From Mycobacterium kansasii ATCC 12478 (GTDB lineage Bacteria > Actinomycetota > Actinomycetes > Mycobacteriales > Mycobacteriaceae), in contig NC_022663.1 of NCBI RefSeq assembly GCF_000157895.3, positions 5,704,001 through 5,768,000 of the forward strand: DNA of 64,000 bases, read 5' to 3'. The notes under the pieces were generated by a model. It ran no database searches. It worked only from the letters and a program-made list of their open reading frames with translations, and was not told where the DNA came from. Positions 52,064 to 59,659 of this stretch are shown in pieces. The translations under genes were made by a program, and so were the position numbers. Every line of letters begins with the position of its first letter. Within the stretch, counting starts at the first letter, position 1.

Positions 52064-52627
52064 ATGAATGTAACTTTGCATGCAGCAGTAGTCAACTTCG
52101 AGGTTTATCTCCTGATGACCATGAAGCCGCGACTGTCTTTAAAAGATACCCGGGGCCTATTAGATGCCAAGCTGGCCAAGGCAGGGCTATCTTTGGACGA
52201 GGCAGTACGTATTCACGATCGGGTAGCAGAAGCCCTCGGCGAAGAGATATCGCGTTTTCGAGATATGAAGACGCTGTTAGGAGTTCTTGACGAGGACGCC
52301 ACATCACTGAAGTACAACAGCGTGTTGTGGCCCGGCTTCAAATTCAACGCCTACGCTGACGTGAACGGACTACTTGAGTCAGCGGGTTACACGCACACCG
52401 AGCACACATCGCTCGATGTCGAATCTCCGGCGCAGCTGGCAGCTTGGAGTTGCGACATTCCCGAATTTGATGAGTGTTTCGGTCCGGCTATTCGACGTAC
52501 CAAAAGGCCGCTATTCGACGACATCCTTCCCGCGTACGAAGGCTACGAGTTCTTATGGAAGGGAGATCGCTATGGTGCGGGATTTCTTTGGGGGCTATTC
52601 TTGACATCTTCGATGGTCTGGGAGTGA
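52064..52627 (+). CDS. Unknown 187-aa protein, immunity-like
   Basis: Intact gene with GGAG 8 bases before the ATG, starting 12 bases after the toxin-like remnant. Base composition is visibly lower in GC than neighbours, and codons ending in A or T are common, suggesting horizontal origin. No signal peptide; soluble, acidic. Segments: LSLKDTRGLLDAKLAKAGLS, YNSVLWPGFKFNAYADVNGL and FDDILPAYEGYEFLWKGDRY. Many immunity proteins look like this, but no Imm family can be named. Alternative: an unrelated hypothetical gene. Confidence 0.65.
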   Translation: MNVTLHAAVVNFEVYLLMTMKPRLSLKDTRGLLDAKLAKAGLSLDEAVRIHDRVAEALGEEISRFRDMKTLLGVLDEDATSLKYNSVLWPGFKFNAYADVNGLLESAGYTHTEHTSLDVESPAQLAAWSCDIPEFDECFGPAIRRTKRPLFDDILPAYEGYEFLWKGDRYGAGFLWGLFLTSSMVWE

Positions 52628-52857
52628 GCTCGCCAAGGTGCGAAATCCCCGAGAGTTGCGCAACAAATTGGCAGTCCTCAATGGCCCATCTCATGAAGCG
52701 TTGCGGGTTCGGCGCCGCCCACGTGGGCCGGCAATGGGGGAGGTGTCAGGGAAGTGCTGTACTGCGGGGAATCGGCTACGAGGCAACGCTGTCCGCAGAG
52801 GTCATCGTCCGGCGGTGGTATCCGCGTGGGACTGAAGGAACTCAGGCAGGAACGCAC
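52628..52857 (+). other. Decayed stretch without intact gene
   Basis: No intact gene. One frame ends with GGIRVGLKELRQERT and a TGA overlapping the next ATG (ATGA at 52858-52861), so it appears to be the last part of a lost coupled gene; upstream, the frame is open only back to about 52697. No similarity recognised. Confidence 0.4.
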
Positions 52858-53168
52858 ATGACGTACGCAGCCAGGGACGAAACGACGCTCCCCAAACTGC
52901 CTGCACAGATGCGGTGGGTGGTGCTGGTGGACAAGCGTCAGCTCGCCGTGCTCCTGCTAGAGGACGAGGTACCGGTCGCTTCCGCGACAGACACGTTGGA
53001 TGCGCGCGGTGATATCGACTACGAAAACCAGCCGGTCGACGCAGTGGAGCGGCTATGTCGGCGTTTGGCCGACCAGGCGGTGGTCAGTGGGGTTTTATGC
53101 GGGGTCTCAAGCAGAAGTTCGGACCAGGTGTCGACGTGCGGATGAAGCTGGTGGAGTGGAACCGGTGA
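52858..53168 (+). pseudogene. Unknown small gene, probably frameshifted
   Basis: From the ATG at 52858 one frame encodes 95 residues with a plausible domain (MRWVVLVDKRQLAVLLLEDE, DYENQPVDAVERLCRRLADQ). Near 53100, at a short G run, the following sense appears to move to another frame: GLKQKFGPGVDVRMKLVEWN then TGA at 53166. Joined, the product would be about 103 aa. Either the short frame is real or the gene is broken. Family not recognised; the context suggests a mobile element or phage origin. Confidence 0.5.
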
Positions 53169-53179
53169 GCATTAATGCC

Positions 53180-53637
53180 CCACCTGTGGGGGCAGCTTAC
53201 GGATTTGCGACCAACCTCAAGTGTTATTGCCACACGCGCCATTTGACGAAAACTTTTCGGGGCTGGCGGGAAAAGCAGTCGCCCGACGGCACGCTGATCC
53301 TGCTTCGCTCCCGGGGCACACCTATGTCACCGCCCCCGGCAGCGCGTTGCTGTTTCCCAGCCCGTGTTACGCGGTGGGCGGCATACCCGCCCCCGAAGCC
53401 CAAACACCAGACCCGACTTTTAGCAGGCTAGTGCGCCGACCGGGCAGCGATGATGCCCAAACGCCCCAGGCCCGTACTCAAGACCGCGCCCAGCGCGTCG
53501 CCACCGAGCGCCGACACACCCAAATGACACGTGAAACACACCGAAAGCATTGGAAAGAAACATATTTCGGCCTGAACCATGGTGTCGGAGACGGGGAGCC
53601 TCCGCCCTTCTGGCGACGTTCGAAGCTTGACTCTTAA
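53180..53637 (+). pseudogene. REP13E12/DUF222-HNH protein C-terminal relic
   Basis: One frame carries the HNH-region block TNLKCYCHTRHLTKTFRGW and REKQSPDGTLIL. At about 53310 the sense moves to another frame with PGHTYVTAPGSALLFPSPCY, then RTQDRAQRVATERRHTQMTR and ETYFGLNHGVGDGEPPPF. These are typical of the C-terminus of the 13E12 repeat family (DUF222 with HNH endonuclease). The N-terminal DUF222 part is absent and the frame is broken, so it is a relic. REP13E12 elements are known integration targets in M. tuberculosis (phiRv1). Confidence 0.78.
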
Positions 53638-53653
53638 TCGAACTGCTGTTCGA
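53638..53653. promoter_or_regulatory. LexA (SOS) box, perfect consensus
   Basis: TCGAACTGCTGTTCGA matches TCGAAC-N4-GTTCGA exactly. It lies 8 bases before the ATG of the radical SAM gene, so LexA binding would block its promoter. Confidence 0.92.
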
Positions 53654-53661
53654 ATAGAGTC

Positions 53662-54690
53662 ATGCGCTGGACCAGTCAGGCGGTGGCGGTCAACGGGACA
53701 CCGGTCGACGACGGAGCGTTGCCCGGGCTGCAGCGGATCGGCTTCGTCCGAAGCGTGCGATCACCGCATTTCGAGGGCATGACTTTCCATGAGGTGCTGT
53801 GCAAGTCCGCCCTGAACAGGGTGCCCAACGCGGCGGCCCTGCCGTTTCGCTACACCATCAACGGCTACCGCGGCTGCTCGCACGCCTGCCGCTACTGTTT
53901 TGCCCGTCCGACCCACGAATACCTCGACTTCGACCCCGGCGCCGACTTCGACACCCAGGTGGTGGTGAAGACCAACGTCGTCGCGGTTCTGCGCCGTGAA
54001 CTGCGCCGGCCGTCGTGGCAGCGCGAGACCGTTGCGCTGGGCACCAACACCGACCCCTACCAGCGTGCGGAAGGCCGTTACGCGCTGATGCCGGGCATCA
54101 TCGGCGCACTCGCCGAATCCGGTACGCCGCTGTCGATCCTGACCAAGGGAACGTTGCTGCGACGGGACGTGCCGCTGCTCGTCGAGGCGGCCCGACAAGT
54201 GCCCGTGTCGGTGGCGGTATCCCTGGCGGTCGCCGATCCGGAGCTGCACCGCCACGTCGAGCCGGGCACCCCGACACCCCAGACGCGTCTGGGGCTCATC
54301 ACCGCAATCCGCGAGGCGGGCCTGGGCTGCCACGTGATGGTCGCGCCGGTGCTACCGCACCTCACCGACTCCGTCGGTCACCTCGACGGGCTGCTTGGCC
54401 AGATCGCCGCCGCCGGCGCCACCGGCGTGACGGTTTTCGGCCTGCACCTGCGCGGCTCGACACGCGACTGGTTCCTGTCCTGGCTGGGCCGGGCGTATCC
54501 CGAGCTGGTCGGCCGGTACCGCGAGCTCTACGGTCGCGGCGCCTACCTGCCGCCGAGCTATCGCGAGATGTTGCGAAAACGGGCGGCACCGCTGATCGCG
54601 AAGTACCGTCTGGGCGGTGAGCACCGCGAGCTCTCGCCCGCGGCCGAAGCGGCGATACTGCCCAAATCCGTTCAGCCAACCCTATTTTGA
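53662..54690 (+). CDS. Radical SAM protein, SPL-like, Rv2578c-like
   Basis: 342 residues (Rv2578c, 340). Radical SAM cluster motif C-x3-C-x2-C in YRGCSHACRYCFARPTHEYL, then TNTDPYQRAEGRYALM and LTKGTLLRRD. This group is related to spore photoproduct lyase-like Rv2578c proteins. The adjacent perfect SOS box places it in the DNA-damage response; the substrate is unknown. It converges with the MmpL gene, overlapping by 19 bases. Confidence 0.92.
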   Translation: MRWTSQAVAVNGTPVDDGALPGLQRIGFVRSVRSPHFEGMTFHEVLCKSALNRVPNAAALPFRYTINGYRGCSHACRYCFARPTHEYLDFDPGADFDTQVVVKTNVVAVLRRELRRPSWQRETVALGTNTDPYQRAEGRYALMPGIIGALAESGTPLSILTKGTLLRRDVPLLVEAARQVPVSVAVSLAVADPELHRHVEPGTPTPQTRLGLITAIREAGLGCHVMVAPVLPHLTDSVGHLDGLLGQIAAAGATGVTVFGLHLRGSTRDWFLSWLGRAYPELVGRYRELYGRGAYLPPSYREMLRKRAAPLIAKYRLGGEHRELSPAAEAAILPKSVQPTLF

Positions 54691-57600
54691 GGCGGCCCGG
54701 GCTGCTGCGAGGTGCGCCTCCGCAGCGGTCCGAGCAGGAACGCCGGCGGCGACCACCAGAACCACCGACCCAGCAACCCGGCGATACCGGGGACCGCGAA
54801 GGTACGGACGACGAGTGTGTCGATGATGAGCCCAACGCCAATGGTGGAGCCGACCTGCTCAATGGTGAGCACATCACTGGACAACATCGCCAACATGGTG
54901 ATTCCGAAGACGATGCCCGCCGTGGTGACCACGCCGCCGGTGCTGCCGAAGGCGCGGATCATCGCGGTGCGCAGCCCCACCCTGGTCCCGGTGCGGGCCA
55001 ACGCTTCTTCGCGCATGCGCATGGTCAGCAGCAGGTTGTAGTCGGCGCCGACGGCCACGAGCGCGATGAGCGCCATGGACTGCACTGCCCAGTGCAGATC
55101 TTTACCGAGCAGGTCATGCCAGATGAAGGTGCTGACGCCCAACGCCGAGAGGTAAGAGACGACGACCGTTCCGATCACCGCCGTCGCGGCCACAGGACTT
55201 CGCAGCATCACGAGCACGATGAGAAACACCAACGCGAGCGCCACCGCGGCCAGCAGCACGAAGTCGCTGTTCACGAAGCCGCGCAACTCGGCGGTCCCGG
55301 TGCCGAAACCGGTGATGTCCACCGTGCTTCCCGCGAGCGTGCCTTCCTTTGTCGCCTCGTGCACGGCCGCGACGATCTGCGGTGACCTGCGGGCACCGTC
55401 GGCACCGAAGACCTTTCCATCGCCGTAGACCAGCATCCGGGTCACGTCGCCGCCGGGGGCGAAGTACAGTTCGGCCGCTCGCTGGAACCGAGGATCGTTC
55501 CAGGCCCGCTGCGGCAGGTAGTAGCCGCCCTCGCCGCTGCGCTGGAAGCCTTGCCGGACTTCCCGCAGGTAGTCGGTGAGACCCGAGAACGTGGTGCGCA
55601 TCTCGTCGACGGCGCCGGTGAGTTGGGCCGCCATCGAGCCGAGTTGCGCCACCAGGGTGCGCATGGTGCCGACCGAGTGGTCGGCGGTGGTGAGTCCCTG
55701 GGCCGTATGAGACGTGCTCACGCTCAATTGTGATGCGCCCCTTGCGAGCACATCCGTTCCCGCTATCAGGGAGTCCACCGGTTGGACGATTTTGAGCACC
55801 ATCGAGCAGATCTGATCGTTTTGGCAATTGGGATTGCTTTGCGTGTAGTTCCGTAGCGGGTCGAGGTTGCTGGACACCTGCGCCAAGGTGTCCTGCAGCT
55901 GGTGCATTCCCAACCCCATGATGTCGATGTTGGAATTGAGTTGGCCTATTCCGTCGACACCGCCCGATAGGCCGGCCTGCAACCGCGATAGCGCGTCCGA
56001 GAATTGGGCAAGCGTCGGGGCCAGCCGGTTGACCGCGGAAAGACGCTGGTCAAGTTTGGCGACGCCATCGTCGAGCTGGTCACCGATCACTCCCGCCTGG
56101 TCGCTGAGGGTGGCCTCTTCAGGGATGGAACCTGCTGGGCGTGAGGCGGATTGAACCATCGTGATCCCCGGAATTTCCATCAACTTGCGGGTGACCCGCT
56201 CGATGGCTATGACCCCGGCGGGGTTGCGCAGATCGTGTCCCGTCTTGATGGAGACGATCTCCGGCAGTAGCCGATTCGGCGGGAAGTGGCGGTCCATGGC
56301 TTGGTATCCGCGGTTGGCAAGTGTGGAATCCGGTTGCGCCGCAAGCTCGTCGAAGCCGAGCCTGAGACCGGAAACGGGTAAGGCGCAGATCGCCAGCACC
56401 AGAGCAGAGGCCACGAGCATCGGAGCCGGCCAGCGGGCCACCAGTGCCCCCACGCGTCGCCAGCGAAGCCCGGTCTTGCGGTTCGGGTTGCGTGGCTGGG
56501 CGAGGCCATAGCGCCCCGCGAGGGCGATCAGCGCCGGCAGCAGGGTCAGGGAGGCCACCATGCCGGTGACAATGCCTATGGCACAAGGCAACCCAGCGCT
56601 GCGCAACATACCTACCTTGGCAAACGTCAGGCAGGACAGGGCCGCGGCCACGGTCAGTGCCGAAGCCACGATCACCGGCCCGACGGTGCGATTGGCAACA
56701 CCAAGTGCTCGCTCGTGGCTGACGCCGCCGCGCCGCGCCTCGTGATAGCGGCCAATCAGGAAGATTCCGTAATCGGTTGCCCCGCCAAGCACCATGGCGG
56801 CCAGCAATGCCACCGAGAAGATGGACACCTCGAAGACGTCGCGTTCGCCCAGCAGCGACACGATCGACCGGGCGACCCCCAACGCGAGTCCCACCGTCAT
56901 CAGCGGGATCAAGGCGGTTGTCAGCGAGCGATACACCGCGATGAGCAGAAGGGCGATGAGAACGACTGTCACGCAGGTCATCACCAGCATTTGCCGGTCG
57001 ATCGTGCTCAGCTCGTCGGCGATGGTGGCACCCGGGCCCGTGACATAGGCGCGCAACCCCACCGGAGCGGGCTGGCCGGCGACGATCCGCCGAACCCCGT
57101 CCAGTGCTCGATTTGCTTGTGCAGCACCAAGATCGCCGGGTAGCCGCAGTATGGTGTAGGTGGCCTTGCCGTCGTCGCTCAGCGCTGCCGGCGCGGTCAT
57201 CGGGTCCGACCACAGGTCGGTGACCGAATCCACATCCTGGTGGTCGGCACGAAGCTTGGCCAGCAGCTGATCGTGGAAGGCACGTTCGGCTGGGCCCAGT
57301 GGACGGTCGCTTTCCAGCACCAGATAGTTGAGGTTGCCGCTTTTCCCGTCGTGGAATTGAGCTCCCATGCGTGAGCCGGCGATGTTGACCGGCGCGTCGG
57401 CCGGGAGGAAACCCCGGGCATGGATACGAGCCATGTGTTCCGCCGGCGGCACCAGCAGTGTGCCCAGGCCGGCGGCGACGACCCATAGTCCGATCACGAC
57501 GATCGCGTAGCGGTTTGCCAAGCCGGCCAGTGAATCCCACACGTTACGCGCGGCCGCTGCAGACCGGCCTGCGTCGTCAGGAAGTGGCGGCGCGGCGTCA

Positions 57601-57737
57601 TCGGGATCGCTGAGCGGCAACGCCTTTGGTCGGGTGTCGGCTGTTGTCGGGCCACCGGGAGCCGGACCGGAACCAATCATCCCGATGAGCCGCGTCCAGA
57701 TTTCCGCGAGCTGATTCTCCTGTTTGAGCCAGACCAT
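54672..57737 (-). CDS. MmpL family RND lipid transporter
   Basis: 1021 residues. N-terminal Pro/Asp-rich extension of about 70 residues, then the RND layout: first helix (YAIVVIGLWVVAAGLGTLLV), first porter domain, five helices, a large second periplasmic domain (about 420-750, with long helical QLSAV-type stretches), and the C-terminal helices. Proton-relay Asp-Tyr pairs of MmpL proteins are present in GGATDYGIFLIGRYHE and VAVGADYNLLLTMRMREE. No MmpS is adjacent. Last gene of the five-gene operon, 12 bases after the methyltransferase, so it probably exports the operon's lipid product (inference). Confidence 0.93.
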   Translation of the reverse strand: MVWLKQENQLAEIWTRLIGMIGSGPAPGGPTTADTRPKALPLSDPDDAAPPLPDDAGRSAAAARNVWDSLAGLANRYAIVVIGLWVVAAGLGTLLVPPAEHMARIHARGFLPADAPVNIAGSRMGAQFHDGKSGNLNYLVLESDRPLGPAERAFHDQLLAKLRADHQDVDSVTDLWSDPMTAPAALSDDGKATYTILRLPGDLGAAQANRALDGVRRIVAGQPAPVGLRAYVTGPGATIADELSTIDRQMLVMTCVTVVLIALLLIAVYRSLTTALIPLMTVGLALGVARSIVSLLGERDVFEVSIFSVALLAAMVLGGATDYGIFLIGRYHEARRGGVSHERALGVANRTVGPVIVASALTVAAALSCLTFAKVGMLRSAGLPCAIGIVTGMVASLTLLPALIALAGRYGLAQPRNPNRKTGLRWRRVGALVARWPAPMLVASALVLAICALPVSGLRLGFDELAAQPDSTLANRGYQAMDRHFPPNRLLPEIVSIKTGHDLRNPAGVIAIERVTRKLMEIPGITMVQSASRPAGSIPEEATLSDQAGVIGDQLDDGVAKLDQRLSAVNRLAPTLAQFSDALSRLQAGLSGGVDGIGQLNSNIDIMGLGMHQLQDTLAQVSSNLDPLRNYTQSNPNCQNDQICSMVLKIVQPVDSLIAGTDVLARGASQLSVSTSHTAQGLTTADHSVGTMRTLVAQLGSMAAQLTGAVDEMRTTFSGLTDYLREVRQGFQRSGEGGYYLPQRAWNDPRFQRAAELYFAPGGDVTRMLVYGDGKVFGADGARRSPQIVAAVHEATKEGTLAGSTVDITGFGTGTAELRGFVNSDFVLLAAVALALVFLIVLVMLRSPVAATAVIGTVVVSYLSALGVSTFIWHDLLGKDLHWAVQSMALIALVAVGADYNLLLTMRMREEALARTGTRVGLRTAMIRAFGSTGGVVTTAGIVFGITMLAMLSSDVLTIEQVGSTIGVGLIIDTLVVRTFAVPGIAGLLGRWFWWSPPAFLLGPLRRRTSQQPGPPQNRVG

Positions 57738-57749
57738 CTGATTCCCGTC

Positions 57750-58652
57750 TCACGGCTTTACGGCGGTGGCCGGGGCATTGCGGACGCTGCGCGCGATCAG
57801 GAAACGGATCGCCGACGGGAGCGGCATGACGACCCTGGACGTAGTGATGCGGGCCCGTGTCGAGCCGCGAAGCAGCGACGGGATGAAGGCGGGCACCCGC
57901 GCCGCATAGCTGCGATAGGCCGTGCCGAAGCGGGCGACGAGATCACGTTCCTCGAGGTAGGTGCCCAGTAAAATGTAGCCGGTCAGGCCGGTCGCCCAGA
58001 GCAGGTGTCCGGCGGTGAACGTGCTGGCGGACCAGAAACAGATCAACAGGCCGGTCATCAGCGGATGACGCACCAGACGGTAGGGCCCGTGCACCTGCAG
58101 CCGGTCACAAGTGGCATCGGACACCCGCGCCACGTAGCGGCGGTAGGCCTGACTGACACCGAGCAGGTGAAAGTGGTTCAGCAACAGTGTGGCCACGTAG
58201 ACGAGGGCGACACCGGACCAGAACCCAGCGTCGAGAACTGCCGAACCGATTCCGCCGGCAGACCAGATGTGCCCGGGCAATGGTTGCCAGCCCAAGCACA
58301 GTACCCACACCGCAAGACTGGTCATGAAGACGTATAAACTGCGTTCTAAAGCCGTTGGCATCCAACGGGTTACGAACGCCTTGACCGACGGCCGAGCCAT
58401 ACCCGAATGCTGCGCAGCGAACAATGCCAACAGCAGGACGTCAATCAGCAACGACGGCCCGGCCGACAGGTGCGCCCCGGCGTCGACCGTCTTGGGCAGC
58501 CACCAGCCGCCGGCGAACAACAGAAACAGCGGCACCGTAATCCCGGCAAACGCGTATGCGCTGAGCGCCACGACGAACGGGACGAGCCGGCGCGGGTCTG
58601 ACAGCGTGCCCGCGATCTGGCTCCTGGTCAGGCCTCGGGTGATCAGACCCAT
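57750..58652 (-). CDS. Membrane methyltransferase, MddA/NnrU/ICMT-like
   Basis: 300 residues from the ATG at 58652 (GTG at 58661 possible). About six or seven helices. C-terminal signature of the isoprenylcysteine carboxylmethyltransferase superfamily: YRLVRHPLMTGLLICFW and YILLGTYLEERDLVARFG. The middle segment FAAQHSGMARPSVKAFVTRW and LERSLYVFMTSLAVWVLCLG resembles MddA (methanethiol S-methyltransferase) and NnrU-like proteins. In this operon a methyl transfer to an isoprenoid or its thiol/carboxyl is the simplest role (inference). Overlaps the desaturase gene. Confidence 0.82.
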   Translation of the reverse strand: MGLITRGLTRSQIAGTLSDPRRLVPFVVALSAYAFAGITVPLFLLFAGGWWLPKTVDAGAHLSAGPSLLIDVLLLALFAAQHSGMARPSVKAFVTRWMPTALERSLYVFMTSLAVWVLCLGWQPLPGHIWSAGGIGSAVLDAGFWSGVALVYVATLLLNHFHLLGVSQAYRRYVARVSDATCDRLQVHGPYRLVRHPLMTGLLICFWSASTFTAGHLLWATGLTGYILLGTYLEERDLVARFGTAYRSYAARVPAFIPSLLRGSTRARITTSRVVMPLPSAIRFLIARSVRNAPATAVKP

Positions 58653-59659
58653 GCGAACCACGGCAGGTAGCGCGCGCGCACGGTCCCCTGCTCAAGTCGC
58701 TTCTCCAGCTTGGCCTTCCACTGCCGGCCGTGGGATGCGTCGAGAAAGCCTCCGGGAACGAACAGGCGCCAGCACGAGGTGAGCGTCATCCAGTAGGGGA
58801 CGATGACGTCGGGCTCGACCTGCAGCATGAAGTCGAACTTGTCGGGGATCTGTGTCCAGTGGATGCCGGGATAGCGGTGGTGCACGCTGTGGTAGCCCTG
58901 GTTGAAGATGAAGAAATTCAGCCAGTTTCCCACCGTGTTCAACGACTTGCTCGGGTCGTCCTCGAAGACCCGAGCCGGGCCGTGGGTCAGCCAGGCGAAG
59001 TAGCCGGAGGTCGCCTGGGTGATCAGGAACGGGATCCAGTAGAAGAGGGTGAAGCGCAGCGGGTCGGTGGTCAAGAAGGTAATCCAGATCAGCGTCGTGA
59101 TGAGGGTGAAGTCGAAGACGAACTGGTCGCGTCTCTTACGCCGACTTGGTGACGGGTTGGCCGCGAAAACCGTTCGGGTGGTGTGCTTTTTGACGACAGA
59201 GCTGTACCGCATCCAGTACCAGACGGCGCGCCACCCGTGCTCGCGTCCCTCGGTTGACGTGACGTCTCCGGGCCCGTCGTTGTAGCGGTGGTGGTTGACG
59301 ACATGCACTTCGTACATGTCGGCGGCAGTCAGCGCGGCAGGCATGCAGCACAGCAGGTCCAGCGCGCGGTTGGCCCGTCGCGACACGAACAACGGCCGAT
59401 GAGTGTGCATGTGCAGGATGCCGATGGTGATCGAAAAGTTCAGCAGCCCAAGCGTGATGATCAGCGGCACCGCCAGATACCATCTGGTGGCAGCCGGTAC
59501 CGACAGGCCGAATGCCAGCAGCGCGATCCAGCATGCAATATGCAGAAGTGGACCGACATTGGCCGGATGCTCGAGCTTGAGCACTCGGCGGCTGAAGGGC
59601 AGCGGTTCGGCGGACGCACCGGGCTTTGCGGTGCTGTGGACAGGTGAAGCGATGGTCAT
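58643..59659 (-). CDS. Membrane fatty-acid desaturase/hydroxylase family protein
   Basis: 338 residues, four main membrane segments. The three His boxes of di-iron membrane desaturases are intact: LHMHTHR, VHVVNHHRYND and NQGYHSVHHRYPGIHW. It could desaturate or hydroxylate an acyl chain or an isoprenoid; such enzymes include carotene hydroxylases/ketolases. ATGA overlap with the upstream synthase gene and overlap with the downstream methyltransferase show tight coupling. No dedicated ferredoxin or reductase lies in the operon. Confidence 0.88.
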   Translation of the reverse strand: MTIASPVHSTAKPGASAEPLPFSRRVLKLEHPANVGPLLHIACWIALLAFGLSVPAATRWYLAVPLIITLGLLNFSITIGILHMHTHRPLFVSRRANRALDLLCCMPAALTAADMYEVHVVNHHRYNDGPGDVTSTEGREHGWRAVWYWMRYSSVVKKHTTRTVFAANPSPSRRKRRDQFVFDFTLITTLIWITFLTTDPLRFTLFYWIPFLITQATSGYFAWLTHGPARVFEDDPSKSLNTVGNWLNFFIFNQGYHSVHHRYPGIHWTQIPDKFDFMLQVEPDVIVPYWMTLTSCWRLFVPGGFLDASHGRQWKAKLEKRLEQGTVRARYLPWFAWV

